Of a DNA stretch of 64,000 bases, positions 52,360 through 61,163 are shown in pieces; the stretch's first letter is position 1, and each line of letters begins with the position of its first letter. The DNA comes from an uncultured Caryophanales bacterium. Lineage in GTDB: Bacteria; Bacillota_I; Bacilli_A; RF39; UBA660. The stretch is from the NCBI GenBank assembly GCA_946544685.1, contig CAMNML010000003.1, positions 12,469 through 76,468 on the forward strand, in the 5' to 3' direction. The position numbers and the translations under genes were made by a program. Below the pieces are notes generated by a model that did no database searches, had not been told where the DNA came from, and saw only the letters and a list, made by a program, of their open reading frames with translations.

Positions 52360-52456
52360 TACCAATTCGGATTTAGGCGAATTGGCGCTAGTATCACACT
52401 AGCCAACCCCTTTTTATTCTTTTATAGGAACGGCCCTCAGGGGGTGCCGTTCTTTT
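52360..52456 (+). ncRNA. Predicted structured small RNA of unknown family
   Basis: About 97 nt follow the promoter with three hairpins. Hairpin 1 is an 8-bp stem CCAATTCG/CGAATTGG (52362-52385). Hairpin 2 is GCTAGT/ACTAGC (52387-52403). The third is a terminator GAACGGC/GCCGTTC (52428-52452) with a TTTT tract. The single strand ACCCC (52406-52410) can pair with GGGGT in the terminator loop (52141-52145 in RNA order, 52441-52445), giving a possible pseudoknot. It has no coding potential and I do not recognise an Rfam-type motif. It converges on the 52472-52990 gene. Confidence 0.65.
52428..52456 (+). terminator. Terminator of the plus-strand small RNA
   Basis: A 7-bp GC-rich stem GAACGGC/GCCGTTC with an 11-nt loop is followed by TTTTGTTTT on the plus strand. 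Confidence 0.85.
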
Positions 52457-52460
52457 GTTT

Positions 52461-52488
52461 TATTAAAAAAACTACTTTAGGTAGTTTT
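52461..52488 (-). terminator. Terminator after the 52472-52990 gene
   Basis: An AAAACTAC/GTAGTTTT stem (52468-52488) is followed by a T run on the minus strand. It faces the small RNA terminator. Confidence 0.75.
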
Positions 52489-52990
52489 CATTTATTTTAA
52501 TTATTATGTTTGAATTTATTATTATAGTTATAATTATGTTTATAAGTCCTAGTATACCTAATATTTTTGTGTTTATAAAAGCTGTTGTAAAGTATATTGA
52601 CATTAATATATTAAATAGATTAGATAATATATATATTATACTTATTATTAGGTAATATTTGGACTTTATTTTTTTTCTTGTTAGGAAGAGTGTTAAAAAA
52701 GGAAGAATTGTTAAAAATATAAACCAAAATATGCTTGTTACAAAATTATCTTTTAGTATTCTAAATAATATAAAATTTTTATAGTTTATTGAATATACTT
52801 CTTTTGCTGATACATATGTTATTAGAAAGTTTATTAATACAAATATAATTGCACATATTTCTTTTTTGAATACTAAATTAGATATTTCTTCTTTTTCTTT
52901 TTTTTCTAGTTTTACTATTTTATTATTTTTTATATTTTTTTTTATTAGTTTAAACCAATTATAATTAAAGAATGTATAAAGTTTATTCAT
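52472..52990 (-). CDS. Integral membrane protein, 172 aa, unknown function
   Basis: The charged, Lys/Asn-rich N-terminus (to about residue 42) is followed by four or five hydrophobic helices (AIIFVLINFLITYV, IFWFIFLTILPFLTLFL, YLIISIIYILSNLFNILMSI, ILGILGLINIIITIII). No functional motif is seen. Its start lies 8 bp inside the 3' end of gpmI, so it is expressed with gpmI and may be read at low level. It is likely a small lineage-specific gene. Confidence 0.65.
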   Translation of the reverse strand: MNKLYTFFNYNWFKLIKKNIKNNKIVKLEKKEKEEISNLVFKKEICAIIFVLINFLITYVSAKEVYSINYKNFILFRILKDNFVTSIFWFIFLTILPFLTLFLTRKKIKSKYYLIISIIYILSNLFNILMSIYFTTAFINTKILGILGLINIIITIIINSNIIIKINENYLK

Positions 52991-54500
52991 CTATTAGTAC
53001 ATCTCCTGTCATTTCTTCAGGTATTGGTAGTTCTAATAGTTTTAACATTGTTGGTGCGATATCAGCAAGTTTTCCATCTTTTAGCTTTAATCCTTCTTTT
53101 GTTATTATACATGGTACTGGATTTGTTGTGTGGCTTGTTACTGGTTTTTTTTCTTCATCCCACATAACATCACAGTTTCCATGGTCAGCTATAATAATTA
53201 AAACTCCATTTAGTTCCATTACTTTGTTATATATTTTTTCAATACATTTATCCATGTCTTCTACGGCTTGTTTTGCGGCTTCGTATACTCCAGTGTGCCC
53301 TACCATATCTCCATTAGCTAAATTCATGATTGTTACATCAAAGTTTCCTACTTCTTTTAAGAAATTATCTGTTACTTCATATACACTCATTTCTGGTTTT
53401 AAATCGTAAGTAGCAACTTTAGGTGATGGTATTAAAATCTTTTTCATGTCATCGTATTCTACTTCTCTTCCACCATCGAAGAAGAATGTAACATGAGGAT
53501 ATTTTTCTGTTTCAGCTATTCTTAATTGACTTATATGATTATTGTGTAGATAGTCTACTAATATATTTTTTAAGTCTAAATCATTAAATGCATGTTTTGA
53601 TTTTACTGTTTCAGTTACAGGGAACATTGTTAATGTTTTTAGATTGTTAAAGTGTTTTACTTCTATTCCTTTTTCTTTAGCTTGTTGTTCATAAGCACTA
53701 GGATTTGATAGAAGCGTAAACATTTCTCTTAGTCTATCTTTTCTAAAGTTAAATGTAATTATTGCGTCTCCATCATTTAATGGACAGTTATTGATTATTC
53801 CAGGGAGCACAAATTCATCATATTTACCATTGTTATAGTTTTCTTCAATTAATTCTTTATAGTTATTATAAACTTTTCCTTTTCCATATACTATTGCATC
53901 ATATGATAATTTTAGTCTATCAAAGTTGTTGTCTCTATCCATAGCATAGTATCTACCATTTATTGTAGAGATTTTTCCTATACCTAGTTCATTCATTTTG
54001 TTTTCTAGTATTTCTAAATATTTTAAAGCACTTTTTTCATATGTGTCTCTTCCGTCTAGACATATATCAAAGTATACATTTTCTATATTATTATTTTTGC
54101 ACATTTCAAGTAGTGCGAGTGCATGATTTATATGTGAGTGTACTCCACCATCTGATAATAGTCCAAATATGTGTAGGTTTGAGTTATTATTTTTTACATG
54201 ATTTAATACTTCTAATATTTCAGCATTATTAAATAATGTTTTATTTTCTATTGATTCAGTTATTGCTTGTAGTGGTTGTAGCGCAATTCTTCCTGATCCT
54301 AAGTTCATGTGTCCTACTTCACTTGTACCCATTTGTCCTTTTGGAAGTCCTACTGCTTCTCCACTTGCTTGTAATATTGAATTAGGGTATTTTTTAAATA
54401 GCATATCTAATGTTGGTTTATTAGCATTTTTAAATGCATTTCCGTCACTTTCTTCTCTTATTCCACATCCATCTAATATACATAAAACTACTGGTTTCAT
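52983..54500 (-). CDS. gpmI: 2,3-bisphosphoglycerate-independent phosphoglycerate mutase
   Basis: The enzyme interconverts 3- and 2-phosphoglycerate in glycolysis using two Mn ions. In the 505 residues LCILDGCGI near the start holds the first metal Asp. The catalytic Ser is in GTSEVGHMNLG (about 59-69). DGGVHSHINH, GRDTYEKSA, RYYAMDRDNNFDR, NFRKDRLRE and VTIMNLANGDMVGHTG complete the conserved blocks, and IADHGNCDVMWDE ends the active site. Length is typical of the family (about 510). An AAGGAG site precedes the start. Confidence 0.97.
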   Translation of the reverse strand: MKPVVLCILDGCGIREESDGNAFKNANKPTLDMLFKKYPNSILQASGEAVGLPKGQMGTSEVGHMNLGSGRIALQPLQAITESIENKTLFNNAEILEVLNHVKNNNSNLHIFGLLSDGGVHSHINHALALLEMCKNNNIENVYFDICLDGRDTYEKSALKYLEILENKMNELGIGKISTINGRYYAMDRDNNFDRLKLSYDAIVYGKGKVYNNYKELIEENYNNGKYDEFVLPGIINNCPLNDGDAIITFNFRKDRLREMFTLLSNPSAYEQQAKEKGIEVKHFNNLKTLTMFPVTETVKSKHAFNDLDLKNILVDYLHNNHISQLRIAETEKYPHVTFFFDGGREVEYDDMKKILIPSPKVATYDLKPEMSVYEVTDNFLKEVGNFDVTIMNLANGDMVGHTGVYEAAKQAVEDMDKCIEKIYNKVMELNGVLIIIADHGNCDVMWDEEKKPVTSHTTNPVPCIITKEGLKLKDGKLADIAPTMLKLLELPIPEEMTGDVLIDE

Positions 54501-54559
54501 TTTATCTCTCCTTATCCATTAATATTATACTATTTTTTTTTATGTTTTTAAATGTTTTC

Positions 54560-54586
54560 AAAAAAAAATAACTGATTACTCAGCTA
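54560..54586 (-). terminator. Terminator after miaB
   Basis: A TAACTGA/TCAGCTA stem with G-T pairing (54569-54586) is followed by nine T on the minus strand. The stop codon lies in the loop. Confidence 0.75.
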
Positions 54587-55997
54587 TTTCTCCATCCATA
54601 CTCCATGTTTTTATTTCTTTTATTTTTACATTTATTATTTTTCCAATGTAATCTTTAGGTGCTTTTACATTTACTAGTTTCATAGTGTCTGTATATCCCA
54701 TTAACATAGTCCCGTCTTTTTCACTTGTTCCTTCTATCAATACTGGAACTATTTTATTTAAATATCTATCATTTGCTTCTTTAGAGTATTTATTTACTAA
54801 TTCATTTAATTTATATAGTCTTTGATTCTTTTCTTCTAGTGTTACATTGTCTGCCATTTTAGCTGCAGGTGTTCCAACACGTGGAGAGAATATAAATGTA
54901 AATGCTCCATCAAATTTACATGTATTTACAACATCTAGTGTTTCATTGAAGTCTTCTTCTGTTTCATTTGGGAATCCTACTATTATATCTGTTGTTATTG
55001 ATGAATTAGGTAAAGCACTCTTTAGTTTGTTATATAATTCTATGTATGATTTTTTTGTATATCTTCTACCCATTAGTTTTAGTATACTATCTGATCCTGA
55101 TTGAAGTGGTAAATGTATATATGGCATGATATTGTCATATTTTTTTATTACTTCTATCATAGAATCATTGAAGTCCCATGGATGACTTGTTACGAATCTA
55201 ATTCTATTTATTCCAGTTTTAGCAACATCTTCTAATAAATTACTCATGTCATAATTTATGTTTAAGTCTTTTCCATATGCATTAACATTTTGTCCTAATA
55301 AGGTTACTTCTTGATATCCTTTTTCTACTAAGTCTTTTACTTCATCTATTATATAAATAGGCTCTCTACTTCTTTGTTTTCCTCTTGTATAAGGCACTAT
55401 ACAATAAGTACAGAATTTATCGCATCCATACATAATATTAACCCATGCTTTATATTTTGAGTCTCTTTTTACTGGAATGTTTTCTATTACTTCACCTTCT
55501 ATACTTAATACTTCTACTTCTAGGTCTTTTTTATTAATAGCAGTATATAGTATATTTGGCAAATTATGTATATTGTGTGTTCCAAATACTATGTCTAAAA
55601 AGTTATATTTTTCTAGTATTTCATTTACAACTACTTCTTCTTGTGCCATACATCCACAGATACCTGCGATTAAGTTAGGATTTTTTTCTTTTAAATTCTT
55701 TATTCTTCCAACCATACCGAATACTTTATTATGTGCATTTTCTCTTATTGCGCATGTATTTAAAAGTATTAGGTCAGCACTTTCCATATCGTCAGTTTCA
55801 GTAAATGACATGTCTTCTAAGATTGCTTTTATGTTTTCTGAGTCATGTTCATTCATTTGACATCCATATGTTTTTACATAGTATTTTTTATTTAGTCCTA
55901 GTTTTTTTAAATTTTCTTTTACTATATATTCATTTGTTTTGGTTAATACTTCTTCTTTTGTTCTTATTTTTGCTTTTAATAAATCTGGTTTTAACAT
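54576..55997 (-). CDS. miaB: tRNA-2-methylthio-N6-dimethylallyladenosine synthase
   Basis: MiaB adds the methylthio group to i6A37 of tRNAs that read UNN codons. Three Cys of the auxiliary cluster are seen in YGCQMNEHDSE (about 45), NTCAIRENA (about 81) and GICGCMAQE (about 115). The radical SAM motif is CDKFCTYC (about 191-198). The ending VNVKAPKDYIGKIINVKIKE is the TRAM domain. The 473 residues are normal plus a short N-terminal extension rich in Lys. It has an AGGAAGTG site. Confidence 0.97.
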   Translation of the reverse strand: MLKPDLLKAKIRTKEEVLTKTNEYIVKENLKKLGLNKKYYVKTYGCQMNEHDSENIKAILEDMSFTETDDMESADLILLNTCAIRENAHNKVFGMVGRIKNLKEKNPNLIAGICGCMAQEEVVVNEILEKYNFLDIVFGTHNIHNLPNILYTAINKKDLEVEVLSIEGEVIENIPVKRDSKYKAWVNIMYGCDKFCTYCIVPYTRGKQRSREPIYIIDEVKDLVEKGYQEVTLLGQNVNAYGKDLNINYDMSNLLEDVAKTGINRIRFVTSHPWDFNDSMIEVIKKYDNIMPYIHLPLQSGSDSILKLMGRRYTKKSYIELYNKLKSALPNSSITTDIIVGFPNETEEDFNETLDVVNTCKFDGAFTFIFSPRVGTPAAKMADNVTLEEKNQRLYKLNELVNKYSKEANDRYLNKIVPVLIEGTSEKDGTMLMGYTDTMKLVNVKAPKDYIGKIINVKIKEIKTWSMDGEIAE

Positions 55998-56030
55998 TTA
56001 AATCACTTCCTAAGATATAATATCATAATA

Positions 56031-57038
56031 TTATTTGTTTATCAATAAAATCCGTTTTTGTTGGGGTACTACTATTTCTTCTTTTTTGAAGCATTTTAAG
56101 TACTGTTTCATGAAATATAGTTGTTCTAATTCATCTTTATATATTAAATTTGATAGTGTTAGAGCTTTTGTTGTATTTTTTCGTCCAAAGCTTTTTAATT
56201 CAATTGGTTGAAATCTTTTTATTTCGTAGTCTATATATTCTTCATCATATTCTTCACTTAGTGCATATAACAATAAGTGTATAATAAAGTTTATATTATT
56301 TTGAATAATAACTTTATTTAATGTTCCATTAAATGTTCTTATTTCTATTGTATTTAATAGTTTTTGTATATTATTACTTGTATAATAGAATGATAACCCT
56401 TGTTTTTTATTTTTGAAATCCTTTATTACACTTTCAAATGTTTCATTTTCCATTTGTACTAGTTTATCAAGTTTACTGTATATTTTTTCATTTATTGGTC
56501 TTGCATATGAATTTATAGAACTTCGCGCTGATTTACCCTCACCGTACGAAAATCTATATATAATATCTTCAAATAGCATCCATATTTTTAATAGTCTTAA
56601 AAATGGTTTAGCTTCATTACCATATATTGTTCTATCAACGTGTATATGTATACCACATCTTCTATTTATTGATATTTCTGGTACATTTATTAATAAATCA
56701 CAAATTTTTGATAATGCTTCGAATTGTTCGTATGTATTTGAAAGTATTGGACTGTTTATTTCTCCACCATAAAGGTTTCCATTTTCATCTTTTTCATTTA
56801 CTGTACAATCCCATACACATTTCCATTTATCATAATTAAATAAATCACCATAATATGATTTAACCTTACTGTATTTTGTTTTATCTGTACTATTAAATAT
56901 TTCTATTTGTTGTATTACTTCTTCATGTAGAGCCTTAACAAATTCTATTTCTGTACCGAATAATACAGTACTTGGTATATTTAGTATTGGTCTATAAATA
57001 AAATCTATTTCTTGTGCTTGCTTTTCTATATTTAACAT
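56031..57038 (-). CDS. Putative amidoligase (ATP-grasp-unrelated, PF12224-type)
   Basis: The 335 residues read as a COOH-NH2 ligase of the glutamine-synthetase fold. STVLFGTEIEFV (about 20-31) has the E-x-E metal site. YGGEINSPIL (about 93-102) and RRCGIHIHVD (about 128-137) are the next conserved blocks, followed by YRFSYGEGKSARSS and IEIRTFNGTL (about 238-247). Amidoligases of this kind make amide links in peptide tags or cell-wall/antibiotic precursors, often in phage or mobile loci. Context gives no substrate, since it lies between miaB and the RNase J gene. It has an AGAGGGG site. Confidence 0.82.
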   Translation of the reverse strand: MLNIEKQAQEIDFIYRPILNIPSTVLFGTEIEFVKALHEEVIQQIEIFNSTDKTKYSKVKSYYGDLFNYDKWKCVWDCTVNEKDENGNLYGGEINSPILSNTYEQFEALSKICDLLINVPEISINRRCGIHIHVDRTIYGNEAKPFLRLLKIWMLFEDIIYRFSYGEGKSARSSINSYARPINEKIYSKLDKLVQMENETFESVIKDFKNKKQGLSFYYTSNNIQKLLNTIEIRTFNGTLNKVIIQNNINFIIHLLLYALSEEYDEEYIDYEIKRFQPIELKSFGRKNTTKALTLSNLIYKDELEQLYFMKQYLKCFKKEEIVVPQQKRILLINK

Positions 57039-57087
57039 AATTAACCCCTCTAATGAATGCTATAATACAACTTTTTGTTTTAAATGT

Positions 57088-57113
57088 AAAGAAAAAAGAA
57101 GTATTAAACTTCT
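57088..57113 (-). terminator. Terminator after the RNase J gene
   Basis: An AGAAGT/ACTTCT stem (57097-57113) is followed by T residues on the minus strand. The stop codon is in its loop. Confidence 0.8.
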
Positions 57114-58750
57114 TGTACTACTATTAGTATCATAGGTTTGCATTCTGTTTCTTCATATAAGTATTTACCTACTTTATCTCTTATATCCATTTTTATCTTA
57201 TTAAAGTCTACATATTTTGGATCTATATTGCTTTCTATTACTTCTAATGAAATATTTTGTGCTTCTTTAATCAAATCTATATTATCTTTAACATATATAA
57301 ATCCTCTTGTTAGTATTTCTGGACCAGCTAGGATCTTTTTTGTTTTTTTATCAAGCGTAACTGTTACAATTACTATTCCATTTTCGCTTAATGATTCTCT
57401 ATCTTTTATAACTAGTTCCCCAATATCTCCTACTGTTTTACCATCTATTAATATATCGTCAAATTTTACAGTTTCTCCTGTCTCTAATAAGTTTCCATTT
57501 ACAAATGATGCGACTTCCCCATTTGTTTTTAGAATTATGTTTTCTTCTTTTATTCCAACTTTTAAAGCTGCTTCTTTGTTGGCTACTTGATGTCTGTATT
57601 CTCCTATTACAGGGAAATAGTATTTTGGTTTTAATAATCCTAACATTAGCATTAAGTCTTCGCTTGATGCATGATATGATAAGTATTTTTTATTTGGAAT
57701 TGTTACTATATTAGCTCCTATTTTAGATATATCATCTAATATTTTTGTATAGCTTTTTTCCATTCCTTCATATACAGGAGATGCAAATATTATTGTATCT
57801 TGCTCTGTTAGTGTTATAAATTTGTCATATCCTTTTATAATTCTTTTTATATTTGAGAATGGTTTTTCTCTTTCATCTGATATAATTACTACTACATTTG
57901 GCTCATTTACTTGATGAATATTACATATTCTATTTTTGTCAAAGTTTATATATCCTTTTTCTATAGAGTTAAATATTAGATTTTCTAAGGTTTTACCCAT
58001 TATTACTACTTTTCTATTTGTTTTCATTATTTCATTAAATAATTCTTGTATTCTATAAAGTTGTGCTTGAAATATATTAAATAGTATTCTTCCGCTATTA
58101 TTGTTTAGAGTTTCACTTATTACTGAGGATATTCTATGATTAGGAGATGTGAATCCTTTTTTTTCTGCATACATTGATTCACTTAGTAAACATAATACTC
58201 CTTGTTTTCCTACATAAGCTAATTTTCCAATATCTGTTTCGTATGATCCTAGCATTGTTGAGTCAAATACGAAGTTTCCTGTATAGAATATTGCTCCATC
58301 TGGTGTGTATAATACATATCCTACTGCTTCAGGTACAGAGTGTGTTAAACTTATTGGGAATATACTGTTTCTTCCAAATTTTATATTCTTATGTGGTTGT
58401 ATTTCAATTAGATTATCCGTTTTAATATTATCTTCTCTAAATTGATTTCTTATCACATCTAGTGTGAATGCTGTTCCATATATTTTTAGTTCTTTTATGT
58501 CTAATAGTATGTCTGAAAGTGCTCCCATTTGAGCATCATGACCGTGAGTTATAAATACTCCTTTTATTCTTTTTCTATTTTCTTTTAAATAATCATAGTT
58601 AGGTATTATATAGTCTACTCCTAACATTTTATCATCTGCATATTTTAGACCGGCATCAAATACAAATATATCTTTATCTACTTCTACAACATACATGTTT
58701 TTTCCGACTTCATTTAGCCCGCCTAACGCAAATATTTTTATTTTGCTCAT
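57104..58750 (-). CDS. RNase J homologue with degenerate metal site (RNase J2-like)
   Basis: The 548 residues follow the RNase J layout: beta-lactamase fold, beta-CASP domain and C-terminal domain. But several ligands of the two zinc ions are changed. The HxHxDH motif is HGHDAQ (69-74), so its Asp and last His are Ala and Gln. TGDF is TGNF (Asp to Asn at 159). PVHGEYR is PVIGEYR (about 378-384). H137 of THSVP and the His in SYHASSED are kept. Catalytic activity is therefore unlikely; the protein may be a structural partner of an active RNase J1, as RNase J2 is in some Firmicutes. An AAAGGAG site precedes it. Confidence 0.9.
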   Translation of the reverse strand: MSKIKIFALGGLNEVGKNMYVVEVDKDIFVFDAGLKYADDKMLGVDYIIPNYDYLKENRKRIKGVFITHGHDAQMGALSDILLDIKELKIYGTAFTLDVIRNQFREDNIKTDNLIEIQPHKNIKFGRNSIFPISLTHSVPEAVGYVLYTPDGAIFYTGNFVFDSTMLGSYETDIGKLAYVGKQGVLCLLSESMYAEKKGFTSPNHRISSVISETLNNNSGRILFNIFQAQLYRIQELFNEIMKTNRKVVIMGKTLENLIFNSIEKGYINFDKNRICNIHQVNEPNVVVIISDEREKPFSNIKRIIKGYDKFITLTEQDTIIFASPVYEGMEKSYTKILDDISKIGANIVTIPNKKYLSYHASSEDLMLMLGLLKPKYYFPVIGEYRHQVANKEAALKVGIKEENIILKTNGEVASFVNGNLLETGETVKFDDILIDGKTVGDIGELVIKDRESLSENGIVIVTVTLDKKTKKILAGPEILTRGFIYVKDNIDLIKEAQNISLEVIESNIDPKYVDFNKIKMDIRDKVGKYLYEETECKPMILIVVQEV

Positions 58751-58772
58751 TTTTTCTCCTTTCTTTTCGATT

Positions 58773-58812
58773 AAAAAAGCCTAATTAATTATAACACAAA
58801 ATAATTAATTAG
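58773..58812 (-). terminator. Terminator after the CPBP-like gene
   Basis: A 12-bp AT stem CTAATTAATTAT/ATAATTAATTAG (58781-58812, 8-nt loop) is followed by G-C and six T on the minus strand. Confidence 0.75.
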
Positions 58813-58823
58813 ACAAAGTTTTT

Positions 58824-59504
58824 TTATCTAAATGCATTCCAAAAGAATATAAATATTAATATGCATCCCCAAGAATTATTTGTTTCTTCTTTTATTAGTA
58901 GCATTCCATATATTAATATAAATGTTGTTAATGCTTCAAATAGTGTGTTTAAATCAAATCCAATCATTCCATGTATTAATATGCATATTATTCCGCATAT
59001 TATTGCGCCTTTATTTAGATATTTATTTTTAGGTTTTTCCCCATTTATTTTTTTTGATACAACTGGGTAGAAGAATGCTTCTATAAATCCCCAATTTATT
59101 ATACATATAATATATCCAATTGTTTTTGTTGGATTTGGTTCTTGTAGAAATAATCTTGTCACTATGCTTCCTTGAAGTGGAAAGTATGAATTAACTTTAT
59201 TATTTAGTAATAAATATATAAAGTGTGGTATGCATACTAATGATGACAATAGTATTGTTTTTAGTGTGTTTTTATTATTAATTCCATAGTCCTTGAATTT
59301 TTCTTTTCTATATAACATTACAATTATCCAGCCTAATCCTCCCATACCAAATTGAATTAGTATAATTGGTGCGGTTCTTATCCAAATATTGTTATTACTA
59401 TTTTTTGCGAATTCCATAATACTATTCTCAAACATTATATATAATGTTACTGGAATTAGGCATGATAAGAATATTATTAGTAAGTCTTTTTTATTTTGTT
59501 TCAT
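58824..59504 (-). CDS. CPBP-like integral membrane protein
   Basis: The 226-residue protein has about seven membrane helices. NWGFIEAFFYPVV (about 136-148) and CILIHGMIGFD (about 178-188) are where CPBP-family (Abi/CAAX protease-like) proteins have EExxxR and FxxxH motifs. The first Glu and the late His are kept, but the second Glu and the Arg are not, so protease activity is doubtful. It lies 7 bp after cls, with an AGGAGG site, and so shares its transcript. Confidence 0.55.
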   Translation of the reverse strand: MKQNKKDLLIIFLSCLIPVTLYIMFENSIMEFAKNSNNNIWIRTAPIILIQFGMGGLGWIIVMLYRKEKFKDYGINNKNTLKTILLSSLVCIPHFIYLLLNNKVNSYFPLQGSIVTRLFLQEPNPTKTIGYIICIINWGFIEAFFYPVVSKKINGEKPKNKYLNKGAIICGIICILIHGMIGFDLNTLFEALTTFILIYGMLLIKEETNNSWGCILIFIFFWNAFR

Positions 59505-59511
59505 ATTCCTC

Positions 59512-61047
59512 CTATAATAATGGCGATATTAATCTTAATAGTGCTTCTATTATTCTAATATCTAGTTTTCTTTTTTCCCATACTTTTAGTTCTATTTTTT
59601 CGCATTGTTTTAGTGTTTCTTCAAAGTCTTGTTTTATGTTTAATTCTTCTTTAGTACTATACATCCATATTCCACATTCATAGTTTAGGTAAAAACTTCT
59701 AAAGTCAAAGTTAGCTGTTCCTACTATTGACACTTCGTCATCTGATAGTATTACTTTTGAATGTATAAATCCTGGTTTATATTCATATATTTCTATTCCT
59801 GCTTCTAGTAGTTTTCCGTAGAATGATTTAGTACATGCATTTACTAGTTTTTTATCTGGAATGTATGGTGTTATTATTTTTATATTTATTCCTGATATTG
59901 ATGCATTGATTAGTGATTGTTCTGTTTCACTATCAAGTATTAAGTATGGCGTCATTATGTATATGTATTTTTTTGCATTATTAATTATATTTATATATGT
60001 GTTTTGCATTGGATTAATTTTATTGTGTGGGTTATCTGAAAATGGAATTACATATCCTTGTTCTTTAGAAGTTTGTTCTATTTCATTTATGTAGCTTTCA
60101 TAGTTAACATTTTCTTTATTCATATTCCACAATGTAAAGAATATTGATATTAAACTTTTTATTGCTTCTCCTTCAATTCTTACTCCACAGTCTTTCCAAT
60201 GTCCTAGTCTATGTGTTAGATTTATGTATTCATCTCCTATATTTATACCACCTGTATATCCTACTTTTCCATCTATTACAACTATTTTTCTATGGTCTCT
60301 ATAATTTATGTATGATCTTATAAAAGTAGTTAATGGATTGAATGCTAGATATTCTATATTTGCTTCTTCTAGTTGTTCTTTTAAGTGTTTTGGTTTTTTA
60401 AATAGACTTCCTAAAGCATCAAATATAATGTATATTTTTACATTTTGTTTTCTTTTTTCTTTTAATATTTCATATATCTCATTCCACATTTTTCCATCTG
60501 ATATTATGAAGTATTCTATTAATATATATTCTTTTGCTTGTTTTAAATCTTTTAATAGTTTTTCATAGTATTCTTCACCTATTTTTAGGTATTCTATTTT
60601 TTTATTATTATATATTGGATAGCTTGTTCCATTTATTATAAATTTTGCTTCTTTTTTTCTATCTAAATTTTTTATGTCATCTATTATTTCTTCATATTGA
60701 GGTAGTATTATTCTTGTCTTATTATCATTTTTATTTATTTCTTCTTTTATGTATTTTGGTGATTTATTATTTCCCCATAATAAGTATGCCACAAATCCCG
60801 CAATTGGTAAAAACATTAAAAGTATTATCCATACTATTTTATATGCGGCATTTTGGTCTTTATATATTATATATATTACTGATAAGAATTGTATTACTGT
60901 AAATATTATTCTTCCATAGTTTGATAGTTGATTAGTTGCGCTGTAAAGAAATAGAAATACAACTATTTGTATAATTATACCTACTAATAAAATTATTAAT
61001 TTTATAATATTATTTATTATATTATTTTCACCTTTGTTTTTTTTCAT
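59512..61047 (-). CDS. cls: Cardiolipin synthase
   Basis: Cls joins two phosphatidylglycerol molecules (or PG and PE) to make cardiolipin at the membrane. The 511 residues begin with two helices (LIILLVGIIIQIVVFLFLY and IVWIILLMFLPIAGFVAYLL). Two HKD phospholipase D motifs follow: HRKIVVIDGKVGYTGG (about 252-267) and HSKVILSDDEVSIVGTANFD (about 430-449). Length is typical (about 480-510). Together with pssA and psd it indicates a membrane containing PE and cardiolipin. The start has a GAGGAG site. Confidence 0.95.
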   Translation of the reverse strand: MKKNKGENNIINNIIKLIILLVGIIIQIVVFLFLYSATNQLSNYGRIIFTVIQFLSVIYIIYKDQNAAYKIVWIILLMFLPIAGFVAYLLWGNNKSPKYIKEEINKNDNKTRIILPQYEEIIDDIKNLDRKKEAKFIINGTSYPIYNNKKIEYLKIGEEYYEKLLKDLKQAKEYILIEYFIISDGKMWNEIYEILKEKRKQNVKIYIIFDALGSLFKKPKHLKEQLEEANIEYLAFNPLTTFIRSYINYRDHRKIVVIDGKVGYTGGINIGDEYINLTHRLGHWKDCGVRIEGEAIKSLISIFFTLWNMNKENVNYESYINEIEQTSKEQGYVIPFSDNPHNKINPMQNTYINIINNAKKYIYIMTPYLILDSETEQSLINASISGINIKIITPYIPDKKLVNACTKSFYGKLLEAGIEIYEYKPGFIHSKVILSDDEVSIVGTANFDFRSFYLNYECGIWMYSTKEELNIKQDFEETLKQCEKIELKVWEKRKLDIRIIEALLRLISPLL

Positions 61048-61118
61048 AGTTATCTCCTCTATTTAATTATATCATGTTTTTTTATTTTCTGTTATTTTTG
61101 TAAATTTATTTTATTTAA

Positions 61119-61147
61119 TAGACTTTGTTTTTTTTATAAGCTATAAT
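61119..61147 (+). promoter_or_regulatory. Candidate promoter of the amidase gene
   Basis: TAGACT (61119-61124) and TATAAT (61142-61147) have a 17-bp spacer. The predicted leader is only about 10 nt. Confidence 0.55.
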
Positions 61148-61163
61148 GATTTAGGTGATTTTT

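Noticed and set aside
60301..60600. Plus-strand frames in cls (for example 60308-60568) as an antisense gene
   Set aside because: They are Ser/Cys/Phe-rich shadows of the cls reading frame with no start signals.
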